Shown: positions 10,423 through 19,659, counted from the stretch's first letter. The stretch is DNA of 64,000 nucleotides from Fen-1254 sp963778945 (GCA_963778945.1 CAVZWL010000006.1:124001-188000); one strand, 5' to 3'. The notes: a model not told the origin generated them from the sequence alone. Numbers and translations are program-made.

Positions 10423-11545
10423 TTGACAAACCCGGAAAAAATTAAGATGCTTGCGAAAGAGCATCTCCTTGCTTCTGATAAGTATCTTAAGAAAAACCTC
10501 TTTGATAAGGCACGTCAAGAAATACAAGAAGCGAGACAGATCGATCCTGCAAATCCGTACATCTCAGCGTGCGAGGAGCGTTTAAGACTTTTTGAAGAAT
10601 CCTATCTAAGACATCATTCGAATACGATTCGCTGCAGGCGCTCCCCAGATTTTAAAATTGGTGCCTCCGGCGGCTGCGGTTGTCCAAGCCGAGCCTGTTC
10701 AATCTGAATCTGAGATAAAAGAGCAGCTGCTCACAGCGACAATCAGCGAAATGCGCCGGCAAATCGATGAGCTCAGCCGTTCACTTGAACTTGAACGCAA
10801 GGCGCGCGAAGAAATTATGAACCAGCAGCTTGAAGCCTCCGTTCGTCAATTACGCGCTGTGCTGGAGAAGGCGTGGCAATTCGGCGTGCCAAAAAGCGAT
10901 GAAGCCGAGGAGATACAGAGATTAGTACGTGCTCTCAATATATCGCCTGAAGTAGAAGCTTCGATAACGCGGGAAGTAAAGCTGATGATGTACGGAAAAG
11001 CGGTGAAAGAAGTAATCGCAAAGCGGAAATTACTGCGAAGTTCCTCCTCGACGCTTGAATGGCTGCGCAAAATTTATCAAATATCCATTAATGAATACCT
11101 GGAATATGAATCCCATTTCCTCATGGAACTGGTGACAGGCCAGTTCCGGGGCACTATGCTTTTCATATCGTCCGACGAGACTCTCCGGAAAGAGCTGGTT
11201 CCGCGGTTTAAGGAAGCCGGTTTTGCAGTCGCATCTGCTTCAAGCGCTGAAGAAGCGCTCGATAAAGTCGAGAAACTTAATCCGGCGATTGTTGTCTGCG
11301 ATACGATGGCGGAGACGGGCGGATTGAGCGGATTCAAATTCCTGCATTTTTGGCGCACCCGTCCGAAGAATGAAACAGTTCCTTTTATTTTACTCTGTGA
11401 ACCTTTTGAGGAAAACCAAATTCGTGCTTCTGAATTGAAAAGCACTGAGGGGTTTATTTCTAAAACTTGCGAATTCGATGAGATGAATATTTTAGTCAAT
11501 GAAAAGCTCCAGTATATACGCGAATATATCGGATCGCTCAAGTGA
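10423..11545 (+). CDS. Helical-repeat/coiled-coil protein with C-terminal receiver domain (frameshifted)
   Basis: The first segment starts at TTG 10423 and gives a TPR-like helical hairpin (ASDKYLKKNLFDKARQEIQEA), as in domains that count repeated units. After a frame change near 10610-10655 the reading resumes at about 10655, with a long coiled coil (residues about 95-160), a helical middle domain and a receiver-like domain at the end holding Asp in IVVCDTM and Lys in FISKT. One or two indels lie in the junction: a stretch in the third frame, SFEYDSLQALP, looks like real protein. Corrected length is about 374 residues. It leads a run of three receiver genes and is probably a scaffold or output protein of a phosphorelay. 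No known named family recognised. Confidence 0.65.
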
Positions 11546-11597
11546 GGATTTTTCGAAATAACTATTTTCGCTCAATGCCTATATGGAGGTTTATCTA

Positions 11598-11972
11598 ATG
11601 GGCAAAGTTGTTCTCTTGGTAGATGATGATGAAGGCAATTGTGATTTAGTGCAGTTTGTTGTGGCCCGAAGCCGGCTCGATATCGATCTCGTTATTGCCG
11701 CAAACGGTCAGGAAGGAATTGATGCTATGAAAAAGAAACGGCCCGACCTGATTCTTATGGATATGCAGATGCCTGTTATGGATGGTTATACGGCCGTATC
11801 CGTCATTAAAGGAGATCCCCTGTATTATGCCATCCCGATCATTGCATTTACGGCTCAAGCTCGCCCGGAAGATATAGCACGCACTCGTGCACTCGGCTGT
11901 GTTGAGCATTATACAAAGCCGATGGATCCGGAGGAACTGCTGAACACAATTCAGAAATATATAGCTCCTTAA
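11598..11972 (+). CDS. CheY-like single-domain response regulator
   Basis: Start ATG 11598 is preferred to 11583 because GGAGG at 11585-11589 is then correctly spaced as ribosome site; the longer version would translate its own Shine-Dalgarno. The 124-residue product is a bare receiver: acidic pocket VDDDEGN, phospho-acceptor Asp55 in ILMDMQMPVMDG, Thr in IAFTAQ and Lys in YTKPMDP. With no output domain it must signal through protein contact or act as a phosphorelay intermediate. It follows the coiled-coil/receiver gene by about 50 bases and precedes another receiver protein by 59, suggesting one operon. Confidence 0.93.
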   Translation: MGKVVLLVDDDEGNCDLVQFVVARSRLDIDLVIAANGQEGIDAMKKKRPDLILMDMQMPVMDGYTAVSVIKGDPLYYAIPIIAFTAQARPEDIARTRALGCVEHYTKPMDPEELLNTIQKYIAP

Positions 11973-12031
11973 TGTGCCGAAGGATGTAGATCATCGAATG
12001 GAAAAAACGCTTGTTGGAAAGGAATGTTTGA

Positions 12032-13192
12032 ATGAAAGCTTCAATTCTTGTCGTTGACGATCAGATAGCGATCGCAGTATCCACTCAAAAGAAGCTGAGT
12101 ACCCAGGGTTTTGATGCAGACTCAGCCGTGAGCGGTGAAGAAGCTCTGGCTCGTATCGAACAAAAAAATTACGATATCGTGCTTCTGGATATCATGATGC
12201 CGATAATGAACGGCATACAGGTGCTGGAATTTATTACGGCAAAACATCCGGACACAGATGTTATGATGATGACTGCTTTTGAAGATTATTCTATGGCTGC
12301 AGAATGCATGGAAAAGGGAGCAAAGGATTACCTCTTAAAGCCGCTTGACTTCACAGAGTTAGCATCCCGGATTCATTCATTGCTCCGCGTGCGCGATGCA
12401 GAACATCGATTTTCAGATCTCCGGAATTTCTGGCAGTCCACGGTGCTGTTCGACGTATGCGGCCCGCTCCAGAGTATTCGCTTTATATTGAACCATGCGG
12501 TTGAGTCGATGAAATCAGCGCTGCCGGAAAAAGATATTTCCCTGCTTTCACATGCGCTCGAACTGAATGATCAGGTCGTCCATATTCTGAAAGAAAGCGC
12601 AAAAATCAATGATTATGCTGTCTGCAGCCGTTCTCATCGATGCGCAGATTGTGCACTGGCAGAGAATGTAAAAAGCAGTGATCTTGCAGAGGGATTTTTT
12701 CTGCTCCGTCAGGCAGACACTGACCTCAGTGCATTGATCAAGCGGATAGCCGGGCGCTACGAACCATCCATACTTGCCAAGGGAATCGTCTTCCAGCAGA
12801 CAGACGATCCCAAACTTCCGCTCGTCAAATGCGACGCTGAACGAGTTGAGCAGGTCGTGAATAGTATTATTGAGACCGGGATAGAAACTTCAGACAAGGG
12901 AGATATCCTGGCTGCAGCGCTTTCGACATCACATACCGGCTTGCACGGGGATCCGCTTGAATGCGTGATTTGTACGATAGAATATACAAATCGTACAAAA
13001 AAGACCGAAGATATCCTGGCAGGTATGACCGAGAAGGAAACCGAGTGGAAAAATATTACGAATCCCATCAATGCAAATACTCTCAATTTTGCAATTTGCC
13101 GAAGAATCATAGAAGGTCAAGGAGGCGAACTGCTGGCGGAGTCCCGATCGGCGAATCGCATCCAAATAAAGTTTGCACTGCCTCCAGCTTAA
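12032..13192 (+). CDS. Receiver domain fused to a degenerate histidine-kinase-like module
   Basis: The 386-residue protein starts with a canonical receiver (acidic VVDDQ, phospho-acceptor Asp53 in VLLDIMMPIMNG, Lys103 in YLLKPLD). Residues about 125-200 resemble a kinase dimerisation helix pair, but the place of the HELRTPL box reads FDVCGPLQSI with no histidine. A cysteine cluster CSRSHRCADC follows. Residues about 240-386 look like a HATPase fold; the N box reads QVVNSIIETGIE, G boxes are not recognisable and the end RRIIEGQGGELLAES keeps only the last helix. It is therefore probably catalytically dead and serves as a phosphorylation-switched partner. Third gene of the receiver cluster. Confidence 0.8.
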   Translation: MKASILVVDDQIAIAVSTQKKLSTQGFDADSAVSGEEALARIEQKNYDIVLLDIMMPIMNGIQVLEFITAKHPDTDVMMMTAFEDYSMAAECMEKGAKDYLLKPLDFTELASRIHSLLRVRDAEHRFSDLRNFWQSTVLFDVCGPLQSIRFILNHAVESMKSALPEKDISLLSHALELNDQVVHILKESAKINDYAVCSRSHRCADCALAENVKSSDLAEGFFLLRQADTDLSALIKRIAGRYEPSILAKGIVFQQTDDPKLPLVKCDAERVEQVVNSIIETGIETSDKGDILAAALSTSHTGLHGDPLECVICTIEYTNRTKKTEDILAGMTEKETEWKNITNPINANTLNFAICRRIIEGQGGELLAESRSANRIQIKFALPPA

Positions 13193-13535
13193 ATGATTGA
13201 AGTCGAAGCAGAGAGAATCATGCTCTTCTTCGAGCTTATGAGGCGCTAGGCCACATGGAATACAAAATCATTTTTTTGGACTGGCACTAGTTTATTACAT
13301 GGATTATGCGGCAATCTACAGTTGCCTCTTCTCGACGATTTGGAATATTTTGAAATATCTTCGTTTTTGCGGCCCCCCGGAGAAGCAAAGCCGGCCGCGG
13401 CTGGAAAAAGTATCTCGGATATAGAGAACATGCTGCGCTGAAAATAATTGTCCAATCCCTGTTACCAAAATCTATTTTATGTAGTCCTATATTGTGAACG
13501 GAATATTACATCATAACCTCTGACAGGAGCGTAAA
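13193..13535. other. Intergenic region, nothing recognised
   Basis: About 340 bases with no ORF having a credible start, ribosome site or family resemblance. It must contain the promoter of the DUF6249-sigma operon, but I cannot point to a clear -33/-7 pair. Confidence 0.4.
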
Positions 13536-13910
13536 ATGGAAAACGTACTCGGAATCTTGACAGGAATGCTGGCTGTCCTTCTTATTTTTGGAGGAGGGCC
13601 CGCCCTCGTTGTACTTATTTATTACTTCAGCCGGAAAGCCAAGAACAAGGAAAGAATGGCATTGATTGAAAAAGGCATCGATGCTTCGATTTATCTGAAA
13701 GAAGAAACGACCTTCCATACGGTTCTCATGTGGGGAATGCTCATGGGCGGAGTAGGCCTCGGTCTGCTCCTGGGATACATTCTCTCTATCTACACTCCGA
13801 TGAGAGAAGAAATTATAATGCCGATTATGGCGCTTCTCTTTGGCGGTTTTGGATTAATCGGCTATTTTGTGTATAGAAGGAAAACAGAGACGAAATCTGC
13901 CGGTTCATAA
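13536..13910 (+). CDS. Small membrane protein, DUF6249-like
   Basis: A 124-residue protein with three hydrophobic segments: residues about 4-28, 66-88 and 95-113. A basic cytoplasmic loop holds KAKNKERMALIEKGID, the conserved signature of the DUF6249 family found next to ECF sigma factors in Bacteroidota. AGGAG sits about 10 bases upstream. Its TAA overlaps the ATG of the sigma factor (TAATG at 13908-13912), so translation is coupled. Function is unknown; the context suggests a part in sensing or in controlling the sigma factor. Confidence 0.8.
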   Translation: MENVLGILTGMLAVLLIFGGGPALVVLIYYFSRKAKNKERMALIEKGIDASIYLKEETTFHTVLMWGMLMGGVGLGLLLGYILSIYTPMREEIIMPIMALLFGGFGLIGYFVYRRKTETKSAGS

Positions 13911-14473
13911 TGGACGATCTATATCTCAGACTTGTTCTTGAGGGAAATGCATCCAAATACTCGTATTTTGTAGAGAAATATAAAGGCATGGCTTTTTCAA
14001 TAGCGTTTCGAATTGCCGGCAACAAGGAAGATGCAGAAGAAATAGTTCAGGATGCGTTTTTAAAAGCATTCAGATCGCTTGATAAATTCAGGAAAGATTC
14101 TAAATTTTCTACATGGTTTTACAGGATTGTGGTCAACTGTTCGCTCACGAGGACAAGGAATAAAAAGTTGGAGTCAAGCAGTATCGATGCAGAAGATATT
14201 GCTGACTCCGTTGTCGAGAGCGTAGAATCGGCATATCGCAGTCTGGATGCATCGGATCAGAAAAAGTTCGTTCATCTTGCACTTGAAAAATTGAGCGTCG
14301 AAGACCGGCTTCTTCTAACACTCTGTTATTTGAATGAAAATTCTATCGACGAGATAACGGAAATAACGGGAATCACTCAGGACAATGTGAAAATGAAACT
14401 CTACAGGGCAAGGAATAAAATGTTTGCAATCCTCAGTAAGAATTTAAAACTGGAGGTTCAATCTCTGCTATGA
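13910..14473 (+). CDS. ECF-family RNA polymerase sigma factor
   Basis: The 187-residue protein has sigma region 2 at residues about 15-85 (ending KFSTWFYRIVVNCSLTRTR) and region 4 at about 120-175 (NSIDEITEITGITQDNVKMK, helix-turn-helix). Region 3 is absent, as in all ECF sigmas. It redirects RNA polymerase to a stress or envelope regulon. It is translationally coupled on both sides: TAATG with the DUF6249-like gene and ATGA with the next membrane protein, so the three form one unit. No zinc-binding anti-sigma is present; the neighbouring membrane proteins are candidate regulators. Confidence 0.93.
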   Translation: MDDLYLRLVLEGNASKYSYFVEKYKGMAFSIAFRIAGNKEDAEEIVQDAFLKAFRSLDKFRKDSKFSTWFYRIVVNCSLTRTRNKKLESSSIDAEDIADSVVESVESAYRSLDASDQKKFVHLALEKLSVEDRLLLTLCYLNENSIDEITEITGITQDNVKMKLYRARNKMFAILSKNLKLEVQSLL

Positions 14474-14865
14474 AGAACTCGAATATCGACAAGCTAACAA
14501 AAGACATTCTCAAAAGCAGCTATCTGGAAATAGCCGATCCGGATTTCACCGGTACGACAATGCAGAAAGTTCTGTATGAAAACCGCAAGCGGCTCATTTT
14601 TGAAAATATATTTTTGTGTTTTCTTGCCTTTGTTGCGGTTGATACTCTTATTTTCCTCGTTTTATGGCTTTTAGGCCTGAATGTTTTTGATGTCGCTCTT
14701 CGGTTAGGCGGTATGCCTCGTGAGATATCCCTCCAGGTCGGGGAACTCAGGAATTCTCTCATTAAAAATGCAACCGTCATGTATGTTGTGTTGTCGTTCT
14801 GCGGGATTATGGCAACACTAACACTTATAGAGTCAAAGTTCAAATCGAGAGAAAGGCTGAAGTAA
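14470..14865 (+). CDS. Two-TM membrane protein coupled to the ECF sigma factor (putative anti-sigma)
   Basis: A 131-residue protein overlapping the sigma gene by ATGA. It has a short polar N-terminus of about 40 residues, membrane segments at about 44-70 and 98-118, and a basic tail KFKSRERLK. The layout, a cytoplasmic head followed by membrane helices and encoded directly after an ECF sigma, fits an anti-sigma factor. It lacks the HxxxCxxC zinc motif and I recognise no family. The role is inferred from position only. Confidence 0.7.
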   Translation: MKNSNIDKLTKDILKSSYLEIADPDFTGTTMQKVLYENRKRLIFENIFLCFLAFVAVDTLIFLVLWLLGLNVFDVALRLGGMPREISLQVGELRNSLIKNATVMYVVLSFCGIMATLTLIESKFKSRERLK

Positions 14866-14993
14866 GAAGAAAATTATTTCCTGTCCGATTCACCTTTTCT
14901 CATTACTCGCTTTCAAACGTTCCAGCCGTTCTAAAGTATTTTATCAAAAGATTTAGATTGGCTTTCCTCAAGCAGTCAACAGAAAGGATGCAT

Positions 14994-15560
14994 ATGAATT
15001 TCGGCATATTATTTATGACGATTGTTGGAATGTGGGTTACTTCGGAAATTTTACTTATTGTTCTCAGCCGGTCCACAAACAACAGCCAGGATCATGATGC
15101 TGGTTCGCTGAAATGGCTGAATGCCATAATCTACGGCTGCATTACGGTTGCTGTTATTTGCGGTTTTCTTGGAGTCGGACGTTTGCACGCTTACATTGCT
15201 GTTTTTCCCTGGATTGGTTTATGCGTTATTGCGGCTGGACTTTTAATCCGGTGGACTGCTATTATAAAACTGAGCAAATATTTTACTGTGAATGTTGTGA
15301 TTCAATCAAATCATCAAATGATAAGGACCGGTATATATCAATTCGTTCGTCATCCGTCATATTCCGGAGCACTCATCTCATTTTTTGGATTAGGATTGGC
15401 GTTCTATAATTGGATCTCGATAGTTATTCTTGTGATCCCTATTACTCTTGCTTTTCTAAAACGTATTCAAATTGAAGAGCGGGCATTGCTGTCTGCATTC
15501 GGGGAAGAATATGCGAGCTATCGAAAAGCAACCTGGGCTCTTTTCCCGTTCGTTTATTGA
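14994..15560 (+). CDS. Isoprenylcysteine carboxyl methyltransferase (ICMT)-family membrane protein
   Basis: The frame is open from TTG 14958, but ATG 14994 has a GAAAGGA site at a fitting distance and begins with a membrane segment, giving 188 residues and about five hydrophobic helices. The C-terminal part shows the ICMT/PEMT-like SAM-binding signature: TGIYQFVRHPSYSGAL, then EERALLSAFGEEYASYRK. Bacterial members methylate unknown, probably lipid or isoprenoid, substrates. It stands 128 bases after the sigma operon and may be separately transcribed. Confidence 0.8.
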   Translation: MNFGILFMTIVGMWVTSEILLIVLSRSTNNSQDHDAGSLKWLNAIIYGCITVAVICGFLGVGRLHAYIAVFPWIGLCVIAAGLLIRWTAIIKLSKYFTVNVVIQSNHQMIRTGIYQFVRHPSYSGALISFFGLGLAFYNWISIVILVIPITLAFLKRIQIEERALLSAFGEEYASYRKATWALFPFVY

Positions 15561-15867
15561 TAAGAAGGTTTTTCAGACCGGAGGCAGTAAAAAAAAGGAC
15601 TGGAGCAGCAGCGGCGGGAGCACCAATTTCATTCATCATACTGAAAAACGAGAATATCTTGAATATCTGCAATTTTGAGATAAAAGCTATTCATCCTGGT
15701 TTTTAGATCCCTCCTCTGCAGCCAACGCCGCCCGCAGGCGGTGTGACATCGAAAATCTTCCACGGCGACCTCCCTATAACATTAAATAATATTCTCGGGA
15801 CAACCCGCCAAAAGATAACGCATGTCGGGCCCACCACAAAGACGGCGGGTAAACAAGCCTATCGCGG
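15561..15867. other. Convergent intergenic region with a GC-rich hairpin
   Basis: The region lies between the plus-strand ICMT gene and the minus-strand decarboxylase. CCGCC at 15728-15732 pairs with GGCGG at 15737-15741 over a CGCA loop. It may help terminate one of the converging transcripts, but no U-tract follows on either strand. No gene is supported. Confidence 0.35.
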
Positions 15868-17020
15868 CTACATATTCAGATGAATGATTTTTGCCCCGTC
15901 GAAACCGTTAAATTTTGTCGAGGATGCTATGCTGTATGCCCCGATATTATCTGTAGAGAGGAAATCTCCAACTTCAAGATTCCAGGGGAGTTCGACGGAA
16001 AGAGATATTTTATCGAAGCTGTCGCAGGTCGGTCCGACCACCGCACAGATTTCCGGTTCACCCGCCTTGAAGGCATGAAAGTTGGGAATCCAATGATCGT
16101 ACACCACGCCTGAAAACGTGTGATAAACCCCGTCATTGATGTGATAGAAAACTTTGCCGTCTCTGCGCGCTTTGCCGATAATCTCCGATACTAAAGTTGC
16201 AACTGTGGCTGCCATAAACCGTCCGGGTTCAGCAAGAATCTGAATGTCATCCGCAAACAATCTCGTGAATTCGGAATTCAGGATAGCGGCAAGTTTTTCA
16301 AGATGAGGAACAGTAGAATCGTAGGGGACCGGAAATCCTCCTCCGATATCGACGAGATTCAGGGGAAATCCTTTTTTCCGCGCATCATTGAGAATCGTCG
16401 CAGCAATATCGAGCGCCACAGTATAATTGTCGAAGTTGGTGCATTGACTTCCCACATGGAAACTGACCCCTTCGACATTCAGTCCCATGTCGTACGCTTC
16501 CTGGATCAGCTGCTGTGCATCACCCGGTTCCGCTCCGAATTTTGAGGCCATCTCGACTTGTGAACCCGTGTCCGGGACTTTCAGCCGCAGGACAAGTCCT
16601 GCCGTGTCGCAATAGTTCCTTGAGTTTTTTCAGTTCTGCAGTGTTGTCGTAAGTGACTAGAGGTTTGTATTGCTTTATTTTCGCAAGTGTCGTGCGGTCT
16701 TTAATCGTGTTTGAAAAAATGATTTTGTCCCAGACAAAATGTTTTTTTTCCTTTTTGTCGAAGTGCTTTATATACTGGTAAACCTGCATGAATTCATTGT
16801 ACGAAGCGACATCGAAACTCGATCCTTCTTCGAACAATGTTTCGATAATCTGCTGCTGGGAATTTGCTTTTACAGCATAGTAGCACTGAACACGCGGCAG
16901 GTGTTTTTTGAACGTCCGGTAATTATCCCGCAATATGTTATGGTCAACAATGAACAGGGGAGAGCCGTGCTGTTCCACTAATTTCAGAAGTTCCTCATGT
17001 CTGTCCAAGTCGTTCTCCAA
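15868..17020 (-). CDS. Fold-III PLP amino-acid decarboxylase, ornithine/lysine decarboxylase-like (one frameshift)
   Basis: Two overlapping minus frames join near 16615; removing one base gives 383 residues, a normal length. The N-terminal barrel has the PLP lysine in YYAVKANS and the C-terminal half holds HVGSQC, DIGGGFPVPYD, LAEPGRF and GPTCDSFDKI, the last providing the catalytic Cys and substrate Asp of eukaryotic-type ornithine decarboxylases. It would make putrescine (or cadaverine). It lies 28 bases after the deoxyhypusine-synthase-like gene in one operon. I considered carboxynorspermidine decarboxylase but the GPTCDSFD motif fits ODC/LDC better. The shift is a single inserted base, probably a sequence error. 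Confidence 0.8.
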
Positions 17021-17048
17021 GTAATGATTCTGATGTGCAGGAAGCGTT

Positions 17049-18233
17049 TCAGCCGGGAAGCTTTTTCATGAGGGATTTCAATTCCTCAACTTCTTTGTTG
17101 TTTGCAAGATACGATTCGATCAACTTTTTCCGTAATTCATCGCCTCGTTCGTATAAACGTTTCAATTTCTTGGGCTTTGTCGTGTGCAGGACATATGCAA
17201 CGAGCAGCGGGAAGGCGACTGTCACATCGATGTATGCCGTTACAGTCTCCTCCAAGCGCGTTGGATCGATCTTGCCCCAGCTGACCGCTTCGCTGGGAGG
17301 AGCGCCGGAAAGTCCGCCGGTATCCGGACGTGCATCTGTAATATTGATGTCGTAGTCCTGACCGGCTTCCGGAATCATCAGCACTTCCTGAATCTGCGGT
17401 TCTGTCTGAAGCATGAAATTCTTCGGACTGCCTCCGCCGATAAGGAGAACGCCGGTTTTTCCTTTTTCATAATTCTTGGCATTGAGAATGATGGCAGTCG
17501 AATCGTTGACGTCGATGCTCGGATTGATCTTGAGTTTGAACTGATCGCCCAGCCCGGATGCCTCTGCCAGAAGTTCAAGTCCCGCGACATTCATGCCTAT
17601 GGTAGAGTCGCCCGGCGATGATGTGAAGACCGGTATGCCGTTGCGGTATGCCGCTGCAAGAACGCTGACTTCACCCAGATTGTTCTTCTGTTCATATTCG
17701 TTCAGAACCTTGCCCAGGAGATGATAATATTCTCTCGTTCCCATTTCTTTCTGGAATTCCGGCTGCAGCATAATTTTCCGCAGGATGCGGTCGGTTGCCA
17801 TCAGAACGTCTTCATAATCGAAGAGAATGTCATAAATCCGGGTCACTCCTTTATCTCGCAGATCCGCATCGTCTACATTGTGTGTCCCGCGGAAGAGAGG
17901 CATGTTGAGGGCAAAATGCATATCATGATACATGTTGGCCCCGGTCGCCACCAGCCAGTCCACGAATCCGTGGTTCATCAGAGGAATGATGGTGGATGGT
18001 CCCAGACCGGCAGGAGTCAGCGCACCCGCAATGCTCAATCCGATTGTGACGTCCTCCTGAGAGTATTTGTCGCGCATGAGCTGACAGGCAGCCCGTAATC
18101 TTCCTCCATTATAGGCATCCATATTGTCTATGACGCTCGCAATATCGCTTTCTTTTGAGATCGGTTTGGGCAATACTCTTTTTCCCGATAGGTAATGATG
18201 CTTGTCCGAATGGTGTTTCATAGAGTGGTCCAT
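17049..18233 (-). CDS. Deoxyhypusine synthase-like polyamine aminobutyltransferase
   Basis: The 394-residue protein resembles deoxyhypusine synthase along its length: NAD-binding stretches GLSIAGALTPAGLG and GVLLIGGGSPKNF, the FTSSPGDSTIGMN loop, and DARPDTGGLSGAPP followed by EAVSWGKID, which carries the catalytic lysine. In archaea and eukaryotes the enzyme modifies IF5A. Bacterial relatives, usually beside polyamine genes, have been reported to transfer the aminobutyl group to putrescine and form homospermidine. The neighbouring ODC-like gene, 28 bases downstream, would supply putrescine, which supports that role. The N-terminus is His-rich (MKHHSDKHHY). Substrate assignment is inference. 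Confidence 0.85.
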   Translation of the reverse strand: MDHSMKHHSDKHHYLSGKRVLPKPISKESDIASVIDNMDAYNGGRLRAACQLMRDKYSQEDVTIGLSIAGALTPAGLGPSTIIPLMNHGFVDWLVATGANMYHDMHFALNMPLFRGTHNVDDADLRDKGVTRIYDILFDYEDVLMATDRILRKIMLQPEFQKEMGTREYYHLLGKVLNEYEQKNNLGEVSVLAAAYRNGIPVFTSSPGDSTIGMNVAGLELLAEASGLGDQFKLKINPSIDVNDSTAIILNAKNYEKGKTGVLLIGGGSPKNFMLQTEPQIQEVLMIPEAGQDYDINITDARPDTGGLSGAPPSEAVSWGKIDPTRLEETVTAYIDVTVAFPLLVAYVLHTTKPKKLKRLYERGDELRKKLIESYLANNKEVEELKSLMKKLPG

Positions 18234-18332
18234 GTTCTTTCCTTTTTGTGTGCAGCGCAGTGCAAATAATATTGAACAAATAATGTGGTTAAAATCTAAA
18301 GAAGAAAGAGCGTATTCGCAAGAGGAGAAGCT

Positions 18333-18358
18333 GCACTGATTGGGTTACCGATCAGTGC
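18333..18358. other. Perfect 8-bp inverted repeat between radical SAM and DHS-like genes
   Basis: GCACTGAT (18333-18340) pairs with ATCAGTGC (18351-18358) over a 10-base loop. It lies between the end of the radical SAM gene and the start of the DHS-like gene, about 100 bases upstream of the latter on the minus strand. No U-tract follows, so it is either an imperfect terminator of the radical SAM transcript or an operator for the polyamine operon. Confidence 0.4.
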
Positions 18359-18494
18359 TAAGTAAAGAAGCCAAGGTGCTGATTGTTCTAAAGCCGCTTG
18401 CATGGGTCAAGACATTCCTTTTATTGTTTGTCTTGTCTGCAAAATCGGTGGACTGAACCTTGATATAAAGAATAGTGTTCTGTGTTCCGACCAA

Positions 18495-19535
18495 TTAACT
18501 GACGATTTCAGACATATACTTGGAAACACAACGATAACACGCTCCTAAACGTTCCCTTTTTCTATACTCCCGGAATTTTTTTGCTCGATCACTCGTCCAG
18601 AGTTCTTCCAATGTGGATTCTTTAACATTGCCGATAATATAATCCGGAGTATCGACACAGAAATTTGCATCGCCGTTGGGCTGAATGTCGATAAGTTTTT
18701 CGACGTTCGAACACGGGAATGTCTTTACCGGTGTTGCCGCGTTTTGGAACCAATCCTGATATTCATTTTCCGAAAGAGCTAAATACGGATAGCTGTAAAT
18801 ATCGCCGAGGTTTTGCAGATATTTATGGTACTGATGCTGAAACTCGCTTATATTTATTCCCGAATCGTCATGATGAAATCCCTGCCAGGAAAATGCCGCA
18901 CAGCCGAGGTGTTCTTTTAATTCCTGCTCGTATTTTTTTCCCATATCATCGGGAATATAGTTGTATGGCACGATGACGAGGGTTTTTATTGACAGCCGCC
19001 GTGCAACATCCGGCATATCGCCAAGCCCGGGGAGAGAGTAGGGGCTGATGGTAAAACAAATCGACCTGCTGATTTTATTGGCGCTGTGTTTTTCCAGATC
19101 GTTCAGCAATAGAAGACCTTCTTCGGTTTTCCGGAAACATCCTTGAACTCCTCGTACCTGATCATGAACTTCTTCCGGTCCGTCCACAGAAATTGTAATA
19201 TGGATCTTGCCGATCCGAAGAAGGTCGGCGGCAAAATCTTTCAAGAGTGTTCCATTCGTATCGATGGAAATGAACATGCCTTTGCTGTGAACATATTCCA
19301 GCAATTCCACTATTTCAGGAAACATAAACGGTTCGCCGCCTCGTATCAGAAGCGAAGGAATTTGATGAGCTGAAAGCTCGTCGACCAATCTTTTCCAGAC
19401 ATCCAAACCGATATTCTGCTTTAATACGTTTTTATTGTTGGAGATATAACCTTCTTCGCTCCATTGACCGCACATTTTGCAGCGAAGATTGCAGGTATTG
19501 GTAACGGTAAACGATATTGTTTGAGGGAAATTCAA
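18495..19535 (-). CDS. Radical SAM protein with SPASM-like C-terminal domain
   Basis: The start is TTG at 19535, supported by AAAGGA seven bases upstream on the minus strand; the product has 346 residues. CNLRCKMC near residue 14 is the CxxxCxxC cluster binding the SAM-cleaving iron-sulfur centre, and LLIRGGEPFMFPE is the GGEP SAM-binding motif. The C-terminus has Cys in FPCSNVEKL, ANFCVDTPDYIIGNV and CYRCVSKY, the pattern of a SPASM or twitch domain holding extra clusters. Such enzymes modify peptides, proteins or cofactors; none of the adjacent genes encodes an evident precursor peptide, so the substrate is unknown. It is monocistronic and divergent from the restriction-modification genes. 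Confidence 0.9.
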   Translation of the reverse strand: MNFPQTISFTVTNTCNLRCKMCGQWSEEGYISNNKNVLKQNIGLDVWKRLVDELSAHQIPSLLIRGGEPFMFPEIVELLEYVHSKGMFISIDTNGTLLKDFAADLLRIGKIHITISVDGPEEVHDQVRGVQGCFRKTEEGLLLLNDLEKHSANKISRSICFTISPYSLPGLGDMPDVARRLSIKTLVIVPYNYIPDDMGKKYEQELKEHLGCAAFSWQGFHHDDSGINISEFQHQYHKYLQNLGDIYSYPYLALSENEYQDWFQNAATPVKTFPCSNVEKLIDIQPNGDANFCVDTPDYIIGNVKESTLEELWTSDRAKKFREYRKRERLGACYRCVSKYMSEIVS

Positions 19536-19589
19536 GATGATTCCTTTCGGAGAATTTATTCTTACTCAAGGTATCAAAAAAACCGAATA

Positions 19590-19614
19590 TTTACTATTTG
19601 AAAGATTTAGTAAA
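19590..19614. promoter_or_regulatory. Operator-like inverted repeat in the divergent radical SAM/RM intergenic region
   Basis: TTTACTA (19590-19596) and TAGTAAA (19608-19614) form perfect 7-bp arms with an 11-base spacer, giving an 18-base centre spacing. It lies 8 bases upstream of the -35-like hexamer of the methyltransferase promoter, a typical position for a dimeric regulator. Confidence 0.4.
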
Positions 19615-19621
19615 ACGCTTC

Positions 19622-19650
19622 TTGACATACCTTATGTAATCTATTAAATT
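19622..19650 (+). promoter_or_regulatory. Sigma70-type promoter for the restriction-modification operon
   Basis: TTGACA (19622-19627), a 17-base spacer and TAAATT (19645-19650). Its consensus is of the general bacterial type rather than the Bacteroidota TTTG/TAnnTTTG type, which fits an acquired island. Confidence 0.45.
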
Positions 19651-19659
19651 GATTCTTGG

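Noticed and set aside
13246..13455. 69-codon frame on the minus strand
   Set aside because: No ribosome site and low-complexity content with no conserved features.
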